Source of the DNA: Viridibacterium curvum
GTDB taxonomy: Bacteria; Pseudomonadota; Gammaproteobacteria; Burkholderiales; Rhodocyclaceae
Direction of reading: 5' to 3'
Length of the DNA: 64,000 nt
NCBI RefSeq assembly: GCF_039544165.1
Contig: NZ_BAABLD010000002.1
Location: forward strand, 558,001 to 622,000
Shown: piece after piece, positions 17,778 through 26,023 of the stretch
Numbering within the stretch: position 1 is the stretch's first letter
Layout: each line of letters opens with the position of its first letter
The notes under the pieces: model-generated
Databases searched by the model: none
The model's input: only the letters and a program-made list of their open reading frames with translations
Told to the model about the DNA's origin: nothing
Translations under genes and position numbers: made by a program

Positions 17778-19859
17778 ATGTCCATTACCCGCAAGATTCT
17801 GTTCCTGGTCTGTACAGCCATGCTGACGACCATCATCGTGCTGGGCGTTGCACTGGCAGGCAGTTCGGGCAGCACAGGGGTGCTGCTCACGGTCGGCATC
17901 ATTGGACTGGCGGTGATTGGAGGCACTGGTTGGTTCCTTGCCAAAGCGGTGTTGCAACCGCTGAATACCATCCACAAGGCCATCGCCTGCGCGGCAGACA
18001 ATCTCGACTTCACGGCAGACATCCAGGCACACGGCCAGGATGAGCTCAGCGAAATCATTCAGGCCTACAACCGCCTGATCAGCAAGCTGCGCGCGAGCTT
18101 CACTGAAATGCAGGCTTCGACATCGAAAATGCTCGAAGTCACGGAAGACGTCGATCGCTCGTCACGCAAGATTGCCCGAAATTCGGTTATCCAGAGCGAT
18201 GCCTCCACCAACATGGCAGCCGCTGTCGAGGAAATGACGGTCAGCATCAGCATGGTGGCACAGCAGGCACGCGATGCCAGCCAGCACACAGGCGAATCGC
18301 GCAACATTGCCGAGCACAGCTCTGAAGTGCTGCTGACGACGCTCAACGGTATTCAAGCCATCTCTGACTCTGTTCGCGATGCCGCCGGCCGCATCAAAGC
18401 CCTGCGTGCCGACTGCGACAGCATTTCTTCGGTGGCCAACATGATCCGCGAGATCGCAGAACAGACCAACCTTCTGGCGCTCAACGCCGCTATCGAAGCA
18501 GCACGCGCGGGCGAACAGGGCCGCGGCTTTGCCGTGGTGGCCGATGAGGTGCGCAAGCTTGCCGAGCGCACCGCCAAGTCCACGCAGGAAATCAGCGTAC
18601 TGCTCGGTCGCATGCAGGAGAGCGCCAAAGTTGCCGTGACGAGCATGGACAAGACCGAGGAAGCCGTCGCCAACGGCGTCACCAATGCGCGCCAGGCGGG
18701 GGAATCCATCGAGCGCATCAAGGATGGCTCATCCGCCGCCGCCAGCGTCGTCGAAGACATTTCCGATGCCATCCGCGAACAACAAGCGGGTAGCACCGCC
18801 ATCGCGCAGAACATCGAGCAGGTCGCTCAAATGAGCGAGCAGAACTCGGCGGCGGCCTCGCAAGCCGCGCAAGCTGTAGTCAGCCTCGCCGGCATGAGTC
18901 GCGATGTAGCCCGTCTGCTGTCGCGCTATCGCGTCGACGCCAACGCCGAGAAGAAAGTCTTGCTGCGCGTCGCCGACATCCAGAGCGATGATTTCCCGAC
19001 CGTGCGCGCCTTGCGCGCCATGGGCGAAGCGCTCAGCCAGCGCACGCAGGGACGCATATCGCTCAAGGTCTATTCGGCGGGCAGCTTCGGCTCGGAGAAG
19101 GAAGCGCTTGAACAGACGCGCAGCGGCGCGCTGGACATGGCGCGAGTCAACATCTCGCCACTCAACAAGAGCTGCCCCGAAACCATCATCCCCACCCTGC
19201 CCTTCCTGTTCCGTAGCATCGATCACATGCAGCGCGCCATGGATGGCGCACCCGGTGAAGAAATCCTGGCTTCGTGCGCATCAGATGGCTTGATCGGCCT
19301 CGCTTTCTACGACAGCGGCGTGCGCTCTATCTATTCAAACAAACCGATCCGCAGCCTCTCTGATGTGCGCGGCATGAAGCTGCGCGTGCCGCAGTCCGAC
19401 CTGTGGATCGCTGTGGCCAACGCCATGGGCGCTGCAGCAACACCGATGTCGATCGACGAAATCATCGCCGGCAAGCGAACCGGCCTCATTGAAGCTGCAG
19501 AAAACAACCTGCTGGCCTTCGAAAGCTTCCGTCACTTCGAAGTGTTCAGCCATTTCTCCAGTACCGAACACTCCATGGCGCCCGACGTGCTGATCTTCTC
19601 GAAGAAGATCTGGGACGAACTCAGCGAAGACGATCGCAAGATCGTCAAGGAATGCGCCAAGCAATCCGTGTCGACGATGCGTCGCTACTGGGCCGAAAAA
19701 GAAAACGCCGCCCGCAAGAATCTCGCTGCGGCCGGCACAACCTTTGTCGGCAACTGCGACAAGAAGCCCTTCCAGGACGCCATGCGCCCGGTCTACGACA
19801 AGTTCGTCATCACCGAAAAGCAGAAGTCGTTGCTGCGCAAGATTCAGGATATGCAGTAG
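17778..19859 (+). CDS. Methyl-accepting chemotaxis protein fused to a DctP-type solute-binding domain
   Basis: The 693-residue protein has two membrane helices (about 7-29 and 34-55) joined by a few residues, so it has no periplasmic sensor domain. A HAMP region follows (about 56-105), then a full MCP signalling hairpin whose tip (NLLALNAAIEAARAG) is near residue 225. From about 392 to the end it matches TRAP-transporter solute-binding proteins (DctP/SBP_bac_7): VYSAGSFGSEKEALEQ, then YSNKPIRSLSDVRGMKLRVP with the conserved carboxylate-binding Arg near 535. Those proteins are normally exported; here the domain follows the cytoplasmic signalling module with no signal peptide, so it should be cytoplasmic. 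I chose the ATG at 17778 because GGAG precedes it; an ATG 21 bases upstream is possible. No CheR pentapeptide is seen. Confidence 0.9.
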   Translation: MSITRKILFLVCTAMLTTIIVLGVALAGSSGSTGVLLTVGIIGLAVIGGTGWFLAKAVLQPLNTIHKAIACAADNLDFTADIQAHGQDELSEIIQAYNRLISKLRASFTEMQASTSKMLEVTEDVDRSSRKIARNSVIQSDASTNMAAAVEEMTVSISMVAQQARDASQHTGESRNIAEHSSEVLLTTLNGIQAISDSVRDAAGRIKALRADCDSISSVANMIREIAEQTNLLALNAAIEAARAGEQGRGFAVVADEVRKLAERTAKSTQEISVLLGRMQESAKVAVTSMDKTEEAVANGVTNARQAGESIERIKDGSSAAASVVEDISDAIREQQAGSTAIAQNIEQVAQMSEQNSAAASQAAQAVVSLAGMSRDVARLLSRYRVDANAEKKVLLRVADIQSDDFPTVRALRAMGEALSQRTQGRISLKVYSAGSFGSEKEALEQTRSGALDMARVNISPLNKSCPETIIPTLPFLFRSIDHMQRAMDGAPGEEILASCASDGLIGLAFYDSGVRSIYSNKPIRSLSDVRGMKLRVPQSDLWIAVANAMGAAATPMSIDEIIAGKRTGLIEAAENNLLAFESFRHFEVFSHFSSTEHSMAPDVLIFSKKIWDELSEDDRKIVKECAKQSVSTMRRYWAEKENAARKNLAAAGTTFVGNCDKKPFQDAMRPVYDKFVITEKQKSLLRKIQDMQ

Positions 19860-19878
19860 GCGCAGCGAAGACGATCAA

Positions 19879-19910
19879 GCAAAAAGGCCACCGACTGGTG
19901 GCCTTTTTGC
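19879..19910. terminator. Bidirectional terminator between the chemoreceptor and lipoprotein genes
   Basis: A perfect 14-base stem (19879-19892 with 19897-19910) with a four-base loop carries five A on one side and five T on the other, so it can terminate both converging genes. It lies 19 bases after the chemoreceptor stop and 20 bases from the stop of the minus-strand gene. Confidence 0.93.
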
Positions 19911-19930
19911 TGTCAGCGACCCCACTCAGA

Positions 19931-20911
19931 TCAGGGCTGAGTGATCGTGATGTTCGTGAACACGGTACGGGTCGCCACATTGTTGGCAGCAAACACGCCC
20001 GCATGCACCTTGGCAGGCAGGCCAGACAGAGTGCCGATGGCGGAGCCACTGGTGGTCCAGCTCGTACCGCCATCACGCGACACATAGGCCGTAACCGTAT
20101 TACCGGAACGCACGATGCGCAACTTGGTCAGCGGTACCGATGCTGCGGTACTACCGATCGATACGGCCACACCCGTGAAGTCCTGGTTCAACGATGCGCC
20201 ACCGACCCCGCTCACCAGCGCAGTCGTGCGCGCCGCGTAAAACGGCTGGTAGTCCGTGCCCGCGCCGGTCGGCGACAAGCCCGACACTACGATGATGGGC
20301 GCCGTGCTCGTCGAACCATTCGAGCAATCGCAAAGCATCACGCCAAGACGGTAAGCATCAGACGAATCCACGGTGAAAGGCACCGAAATGCTTGCCACAG
20401 TCGCGGTAAAAGTGAAGTCACCCGTGAGCTCCTTGGCCACCACGGCAAAGCTCTCACCGTAGCCAGCGAACTTGCCATTGCTGGTCAGCAAACTGACTTC
20501 ACTCGCCGTGCCATCGGTCAGCGTGTAGCTCAGCGTCGAATTACCCAGAGTCGTCTGCGAGGTGTCACCACGGAAGTTCCAGGTGCTGCCCAGCCAGGCT
20601 GTCGGTGCCGAACCCGAAGAAGTACTAGACGAGGCGGAGGAGGTGCTGGAAGAGCTCGCAACACTGGAAGCGCTGGAACTCGCACTGGACGTCGTGCTCG
20701 AACTGCTGGAGCTGCTCGACGCAGATGACGTCGCCGCGCTGCTGGAGGACGACGATGGCGCACTGCTGCTGGCGCTGGTTGTGCCGGCGCTCACACTGCC
20801 ACCACCTCCACCACCACCGCAGCCTGCAATCATCAGCATCACCAGGCCTAGTGCTGGCGCAACCCCACGCCAGCGGCAAAAGCCGCCGGACTTTCCGTAC
20901 GTACCCATCAT
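19931..20911 (-). CDS. Secreted lipoprotein with serine-rich linker and C-terminal beta-type domain
   Basis: A 326-residue lipoprotein: hydrophobic signal followed by the lipobox IAGC, with the lipidated Cys at residue 31, then a glycine run. Residues about 40-100 are almost only Ser, Ala and Thr, a flexible linker of the kind found in plant-polymer-degrading bacteria. Residues 105-326 form a domain rich in Thr, Val and Gly with TWNFRGDTSQTTLGNSTLSYT near its start and RDGGTSWTTSG near its end. That looks like a concanavalin-like or DUF1349-type beta-sandwich, but I cannot name the family firmly. GGAG precedes the first ATG. A similar linker is in the pectate lyase at 23045, so a role in binding plant or surface polysaccharide is plausible. 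Confidence 0.8.
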   Translation of the reverse strand: MMGTYGKSGGFCRWRGVAPALGLVMLMIAGCGGGGGGGSVSAGTTSASSSAPSSSSSSAATSSASSSSSSSSTTSSASSSASSVASSSSTSSASSSTSSGSAPTAWLGSTWNFRGDTSQTTLGNSTLSYTLTDGTASEVSLLTSNGKFAGYGESFAVVAKELTGDFTFTATVASISVPFTVDSSDAYRLGVMLCDCSNGSTSTAPIIVVSGLSPTGAGTDYQPFYAARTTALVSGVGGASLNQDFTGVAVSIGSTAASVPLTKLRIVRSGNTVTAYVSRDGGTSWTTSGSAIGTLSGLPAKVHAGVFAANNVATRTVFTNITITQP

Positions 20912-21060
20912 CGACTCCGATCTCTACTTGATTTTGATTCTTGAGGTCGGACGTGTTGCGACAAACACGCAGGAATGCCGCAAAGCACATCGCACTCTTT
21001 TTCCTGATTTTTCAGCAGTTTACCCAGCAAACACGAAACCATCCAGCATTACGGTGTGCA

Positions 21061-22863
21061 CTACGCTACACCTGCCTGTTGATCCCCGGTAACGATCTGC
21101 CACGCGCCCCCCTGATGCAGTTCCAAGGCACGCTGATGAAACTGCGCCAGGCTTGTGTGATGCCCCACGCTGAGCACGATGCTGTCGGGCAGCGCCTCAA
21201 TGATCATCGCGTACAAGGCATGCTCCAGCCCTGCATCCAGGGCCGAAGTCGCTTCATCCATGACCAGCAGCCGAGGACGATTGACCAGAACGCGTCCGAA
21301 GGCCAGGCGCTGCTGCTCTCCGGGCGACAGGATCTGCGACCAATCACGCTCATCGTCGAGCAAATCGACGAGTTGGGGCAGCTGCACACGCTGCAGGACC
21401 TCACGGGCGAGAGCATCATCAAGGGCCTGCCCGGGGTAAGCCAGTGCGAGGCGCAGGCCGCCAACGGGCAAATAGGGCCTCTGGGAGAGGAATAGCGCAT
21501 TCGCGTCAGTCGGTCGTGCAAGTTCCCCCCGGGTATATGGCCACAAGCCAGCCACAGCGCGCAACAACGTCGTCTTGCCCGCACCGGATGGTCCCCGGAC
21601 CAGCAAGCGCTCGCCCGCCACTAATGAGAATGACAGCTCACTTATCAGCGGATCCCCCTCGGGATGCAGCACCGAGAAGCGATTGACTGTCAGACGATCT
21701 GCCACCGGCACGACACTGGGGACCGGTAGTGCGTTCACCTCGGTCATGTTTTTGACGAATCCGCTCAGGCGATCGAGCACGGCGCGGAAGATCGCGAATT
21801 TGTCATAGGACTCGCGGAAGAATGACAGCGCATCCTGCACCTGATTGAAGGCCTCCAGCGTCTGCATCAGATCGCCTAACTTGATTGCACCGCTCAGCAC
21901 GCGTGGCCCTTGAATCAGCAAGGGAAAGATCACGCCAACCTGGCCAATGGTGAAATTGAATCCATTGAACTTGAGCTCCCGCCACAATGTGGCCCATGAG
22001 TTTGCAATTACGTTGCCAAAAGCCCCCTCGAGTCGCGACTTCTCGACCTTTTCCCCGCCATACAACGCAATGCTTTCGCCGTATTCACGAATACGAATCA
22101 GCAGATAGCGATAGGTCGCAGAAAACTGTTCCGCAAGGAAGTTCAGACGGATAAGGGGCCGGCCGATCCAGAAAGCGAAAAAGCTGGTGGTCAAGACATA
22201 GACATAGACGAGAAAAACCATCGCCCGCGAAACCTCATGACCCATGACGGTCAACGAACCTGACAAGGTCCACAGCAAGGTTGTGAAAGCAACTATCGAC
22301 ACCACGGCCTTGACGCCATCCAGAGCAAGCTCCACCGCCTTCTCGCCCAGGGTTTCTGTATCCTCCTGAATACGCTGTTCGGGGTTGTCCTGCTGCGTTT
22401 CAGCGTGTCGAGCGAGATAGTAGGCCCGGGATGACATCCAGGCATTGAGCAATTGCTCGTTGAGCCATACACGCCAGTGAATGCGAAAAGCTTTCCTGAT
22501 GAAGGCGTCGAGCAGCAGGCGAACGATGTGAAGGCTGGCCAACAATGCAAACAGCCAGACACTGAGCCAGAAGACCTTGGCATCAAGGTTCTGCAAGCTG
22601 GTATAGAGGTCGTTGTACCAGAAAGAAAAAACGAGGTTCAGCCGCACGGCCATCAGCGAGACAAGCAGCATGAGCCCCAGCATCAGCAGCGGCCGCAAGC
22701 TCGTTCGAGGGGAGAAATAGGCTCCCGTGATCAGGCGAAACTGACGCCCCCAAACGGTCCAGCGCATCAACCCCAGCATGGCAGGCACAAACACAATCAA
22801 CGTCAAGGCATAGGCCTTGGCTAGCCAGATGCTGCTGGCAATGAGCTCATTTCCCCAGTTCAT
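21061..22863 (-). CDS. SbmA/YddA-like ABC transporter, fused membrane and ATPase domains
   Basis: A 600-residue half-transporter. The N-terminal part (about 1-320) has several membrane helices and resembles SbmA/BacA and the ABCD-type membrane domain. Typical segments are NLVFSFWYNDLYTSLQNLD, WRVWLNEQLLNAWMS and NPEQRIQEDTETL. The C-terminal ATPase shows Walker A (RGPSGAGKTTLLR), signature LSPGEQQRLAFGR and Walker B LLVMDEATSALD. This layout matches E. coli YddA and relatives of Rv1819c, which can import peptides or cobalamin; the substrate here is unknown. The start is an ATG at 22863; a TTG one codon upstream is also in frame. The 149-base gap to the downstream lipoprotein gene contains only a small inverted repeat (20952-20969). 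Confidence 0.88.
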   Translation of the reverse strand: MNWGNELIASSIWLAKAYALTLIVFVPAMLGLMRWTVWGRQFRLITGAYFSPRTSLRPLLMLGLMLLVSLMAVRLNLVFSFWYNDLYTSLQNLDAKVFWLSVWLFALLASLHIVRLLLDAFIRKAFRIHWRVWLNEQLLNAWMSSRAYYLARHAETQQDNPEQRIQEDTETLGEKAVELALDGVKAVVSIVAFTTLLWTLSGSLTVMGHEVSRAMVFLVYVYVLTTSFFAFWIGRPLIRLNFLAEQFSATYRYLLIRIREYGESIALYGGEKVEKSRLEGAFGNVIANSWATLWRELKFNGFNFTIGQVGVIFPLLIQGPRVLSGAIKLGDLMQTLEAFNQVQDALSFFRESYDKFAIFRAVLDRLSGFVKNMTEVNALPVPSVVPVADRLTVNRFSVLHPEGDPLISELSFSLVAGERLLVRGPSGAGKTTLLRAVAGLWPYTRGELARPTDANALFLSQRPYLPVGGLRLALAYPGQALDDALAREVLQRVQLPQLVDLLDDERDWSQILSPGEQQRLAFGRVLVNRPRLLVMDEATSALDAGLEHALYAMIIEALPDSIVLSVGHHTSLAQFHQRALELHQGGAWQIVTGDQQAGVA

Positions 22864-23044
22864 CAAGCACTTCCAAAAATTGCGTAGGACGGAATCCTAC
22901 AGAGTTTGCTCACTCCACTGAGACATCGCGCTTAGAAGATATGGCAATGCAGCGTGGAACTTTTTAGTTTGATCGCCATACTAAAGCCTTGGGCAGAGTC
23001 AGAGTCCGTCGCTGCCAAAACCAGAACATTCCCAGGAGACAGCA

Positions 23045-24175
23045 ATGAAAATGCGCCATGCCCTCGTCGGCACGCTCGCGCTTGCACTCACAGCCAGTGC
23101 GTGGGCCGCCAACCGCCCCAAAGGATGGGTCACCATCTGCACCGAAGGCCAGACCTGCTCGGTCGCCGCCAACACCAATGTCGCCTTCGGGCGTGCCGAT
23201 CAGTTCTTCTACAAGGTTCTGAGTGGCAGTTTCGCCTGTGCCGAAGCCACCTTCGGCGGCAAGATCGCTGGCGGCAAGAACGAATGTTCGACGGCTACCA
23301 CCAGTGCCTCATCGTCTAGTGTGGCCAGCAGCTCTTCGTCGACCGCCACTTCGAGCAGCAGCTCCTCGAAGTCGTCCTCCTCGTCAGTGGCAAGCTCCAT
23401 CAGCTCATCCTCCACGTCTTCGAGCAGTGTGGCCTCCAGCGCAAGTTCCTCGGGCATCCCGGCAGCGACCGGCACCACGATCAACAGCACGACTGTGACG
23501 ATTCCGGCCAACACCACTAGAGACTATGGCTTCCAGCGCATCGGCATCGTCGCACAGGCATCAAACTGTGATGACGAAGGCCAAAAACCGGTGTTCAAGC
23601 TCGAAGATGGCGCTTCGCTGAAGAACGTCATTATCGCCGGAGGCCTGAACGGGTCAGACGGCGTTCATTGCGAGGGCAACTGCACCCTGGAAAACGTGCA
23701 CTGGGAGGACGTCTGTGAAGACGCTGCCACCATGCTCGGCGGCAGCGGCAAAATCATGAAAGTCATTGGCGGTTCAGCCAGCCACGCGTCGGACAAGATC
23801 TTCCAGCACAACGGCAAGGGCAGCACCATCCAGATCACCAACTTCTCAACCTATGGTGACGTACAGCGCTTCTGGGCATCGTGCGGCAACTGCTCCAGCA
23901 ATGGCGGTCCGCGCTACCTGGTCGCCACTGGTGTGACCATCAACGGCAAGGTCGTCAAGCCGGATGGCAGCGCGGGTTACCTGCTGCGCCTCAACTCCAA
24001 CTATGGCGACAAAGCCACAATCCGCAGTTGGAAGATCAAGGGCTGGACCAAGGGCAATCCCAAGGTCTGCGTGCAAGCCATCGGCGTGCAGCCGGGCGAA
24101 GCCCAGACCAACCAGGGTGAGTTCTGGAACACGGCCTACTGCGACGTCAAGGAGAGCGACATCACCAGCTTCTGA
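23045..24175 (+). CDS. Secreted pectate lyase, polysaccharide lyase family 3, with serine linker
   Basis: A 376-residue exported enzyme that cleaves polygalacturonate by calcium-dependent beta-elimination. Residues 1-21 are a signal peptide ending ASAWA. Residues about 24-80 form a small Cys-containing module (W-x3-C-x2-G-x2-C ... FGR ... F-x-C-x2-A-x-FGG ... EC), a type seen appended to carbohydrate-active enzymes. Residues about 82-140 are a Ser/Ala linker. The remainder matches PL3: FKLEDGASLKNVII, DGVHCEGNCTLENVHWEDVCEDA, ASDKIFQHNGKG and ASCGNCSSN. AGGAG precedes the ATG. It is divergent from the ABC transporter; the 181-base region between them holds an inverted repeat at 22884-22900 but no promoter I can defend. 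Confidence 0.93.
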   Translation: MKMRHALVGTLALALTASAWAANRPKGWVTICTEGQTCSVAANTNVAFGRADQFFYKVLSGSFACAEATFGGKIAGGKNECSTATTSASSSSVASSSSSTATSSSSSSKSSSSSVASSISSSSTSSSSVASSASSSGIPAATGTTINSTTVTIPANTTRDYGFQRIGIVAQASNCDDEGQKPVFKLEDGASLKNVIIAGGLNGSDGVHCEGNCTLENVHWEDVCEDAATMLGGSGKIMKVIGGSASHASDKIFQHNGKGSTIQITNFSTYGDVQRFWASCGNCSSNGGPRYLVATGVTINGKVVKPDGSAGYLLRLNSNYGDKATIRSWKIKGWTKGNPKVCVQAIGVQPGEAQTNQGEFWNTAYCDVKESDITSF

Positions 24176-24193
24176 TCAAGATGCAGTGTGAAG

Positions 24194-24219
24194 AAAAACC
24201 CGGCCAAGGCCGGGTTTTT
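24194..24219. terminator. Bidirectional terminator after pectate lyase
   Basis: A 12-base perfect inverted repeat (24194-24205 with 24208-24219) has five A and five T at its ends. It lies 18 bases past the pectate lyase stop and 15 bases from the stop of the convergent AP2-domain gene, so it can serve both. Confidence 0.93.
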
Positions 24220-24234
24220 AATTGCTGATTGCGC

Positions 24235-24768
24235 TCAGGCTGCCTTGCGCAATTCGGTGGGCGTGTCAGCGGCTGCCTTGCGACGCGCGGGCTTGCGGCG
24301 AACCGCTCCCGGGTCAAATGCTCCATCCAGCCCACGCAATGCGTCCTTGCGGGCTTTCAGCGCCATCTTGAAGGCACCTTCTTCACCATATTTCTTTACC
24401 GAGAACTTCACACGTTTGCGACGCCCGTCCGGTAGCGGCCAGGAGGCCACCCAGAACCAGCGCTGCTTGTCTTCGGACAGGTCACGGGTTTCCGATGCGC
24501 AATAACGGCACACCCCGACCACGCCGGAGCGGTTGTTCTTCTTGACGATGTTGGAATATTCGCGCATGGAAAAAGGCGGATTGTTGCTGATGACCTCATC
24601 ACGGTAGCCTTTGGCCGCCGCAAAGGACTTCTGCTTCCCACCATGCACGCCGTCGGAGAAATGCTTGCGATGAATCACGCCACGACGCTGGATAGTTACC
24701 AGCCAGCCATGCGTACGGCTGACTTCGTTATCCACGCGGCTGATTCCATAAACACTACCTCTGCTCAC
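24235..24768 (-). CDS. AP2/ERF-like domain protein
   Basis: A 177-residue basic protein with two regions resembling bacterial AP2 DNA-binding domains. The first is YGISRVDNEVSRTHGWLVTIQRRG...KHFSDGVHGGKQKS (about 7-55). The second is NRSGVVGVCRY...RWFWVASWPLPDGRRKRVKFSVKKYGEEGAFKMAL (about 79-142). The C-terminal tail is rich in Arg, Lys and Ala. Bacterial and phage AP2 domains are often tied to homing or HNH endonucleases, but no nuclease motif is seen here. The start is a GTG with GGAGG upstream. Its target and role are unknown; DNA binding follows from the family only. Confidence 0.75.
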   Translation of the reverse strand: MSRGSVYGISRVDNEVSRTHGWLVTIQRRGVIHRKHFSDGVHGGKQKSFAAAKGYRDEVISNNPPFSMREYSNIVKKNNRSGVVGVCRYCASETRDLSEDKQRWFWVASWPLPDGRRKRVKFSVKKYGEEGAFKMALKARKDALRGLDGAFDPGAVRRKPARRKAAADTPTELRKAA

Positions 24769-24980
24769 GTCGTTCCTCCAGATACTTTGAGGGTTATGGC
24801 GGCGATGTGAGGGATTTCGGCAAGTAGGCAGAAAACTTTAGCCAGTTCCGCGTTTCCGGGCAGGGTGCCGACAAGCGCAACACAGGGCGCCGAACCCCTG
24901 TCTGGTTCTCAAGTCCTGTGCATTTCTGGTCGGTATAAAACCAGCGGGCATCGCCGCCGGCAAGAATGCAGTGGTGTGAG

Positions 24981-26000
24981 ATGAAGATCGAGCAATCCAG
25001 CCTTTCCATGCAGGGCGCCGCGCAGCGGCAAAGCATGGCGCGAAGCGAAACCAACATGCAGTTCACGCTGCGTGCTCCTCGCCAGGAAGCTCCGCCTCCG
25101 GCAGAACGCGTCGATATCAGCACGGCTGGACGCGACGCTTTGGGTGCCGCGAATGAAGTTGGCACGACAGAATCGAGCAAATCACCCGCAGACGAGCGTC
25201 TAAGCTTGCTGATCGCCGTGATCGAACAGCTGACTGGCCGAAAGGTCGAATTCTTCGACAGCTCCGACCTTGCCAACGTTGCGCAAACAGGTGACGCCTC
25301 CGCTGACTCCGCCGCCATTCCACAAGGCCGCACAGCGCAACCCGAACCGGAGTGGTCGTTCCACTTCGAGCATCGGGAAGTGCAAGAAACTACGGAAGCC
25401 ATGCAGTACTCGGCACGCGGAACGGTCAAGACGGCAGACGGTCGCGAGATCAGTTTCGACTTCGCACTCGAAGTCAGCCGCCATGAACGCCGCAGCAGCG
25501 AAACCACCATCGATGCGGGCAACGTACGCAAAGATCCGCTGGTCCTCAACCTCGCAGGCGGCCCTGCCCTGCTGAGCGCCCACCGCATCCAGTTCGACCT
25601 GGATAGCGACGGCAAGAAGGAAGCCATAGCCACATTAGGCAGTGGCAGCGCATTTCTGGCCATTGATCGCAACGGCAATGGCGTCATCGACGACGGCAGC
25701 GAACTCTTTGGCCCACGCACCGGCAGTGGCTTCAGCGAACTGGCTGATCTCGACAGCGATAACAACGGCTGGATCGACTCCTCCGATCTGCAGTTCTCGC
25801 AACTGCAGGTATGGCGACCGGGCGGAACGTTACAGAGTCTGGGGACAGCCGGCATTGGCGCCATAGCCCTGCAGAACGCAGCAACCCCTTTCGCACTGCG
25901 CGAGGGCACAGATGACCGAGGCATGATCCGCAGCACAGGGATCTATCTGAACGAAGACGGCACGCCTGGCAGCATCCAGCACGTCGACTTGACGGTCTAG
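24981..26000 (+). CDS. EF-hand-like calcium-binding protein, unknown function
   Basis: A 339-residue protein with no signal peptide or membrane segment. The N-terminal half is polar, with PPPAERVDISTAGRDAL and a region ending LLIAVIEQLTGRKVEFF. The C-terminal half has calcium-loop motifs: DLDSDGKKEAI, DRNGNGVIDDGSELFG (a near-canonical EF loop) and DLDSDNNGWIDSSDLQF. This arrangement recurs in uncharacterised proteobacterial proteins linked to secreted or surface calcium-binding proteins. The start is uncertain: an ATG at 24966 is in frame, but 24981 has GTGAG nearby. It ends 23 bases from the convergent kinase gene. The divergent gap 24769-24980 shows no clear site. Confidence 0.7.
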   Translation: MKIEQSSLSMQGAAQRQSMARSETNMQFTLRAPRQEAPPPAERVDISTAGRDALGAANEVGTTESSKSPADERLSLLIAVIEQLTGRKVEFFDSSDLANVAQTGDASADSAAIPQGRTAQPEPEWSFHFEHREVQETTEAMQYSARGTVKTADGREISFDFALEVSRHERRSSETTIDAGNVRKDPLVLNLAGGPALLSAHRIQFDLDSDGKKEAIATLGSGSAFLAIDRNGNGVIDDGSELFGPRTGSGFSELADLDSDNNGWIDSSDLQFSQLQVWRPGGTLQSLGTAGIGAIALQNAATPFALREGTDDRGMIRSTGIYLNEDGTPGSIQHVDLTV

Positions 26001-26023
26001 TTGCGGCAGGGCTTGATTCGGGC

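Noticed and set aside
23290..23460. Repetitive AGC/TCG-rich stretch in the pectate lyase, considered as a CRISPR or tandem repeat
   Set aside because: It encodes the Ser/Ala linker; units are irregular and in frame.
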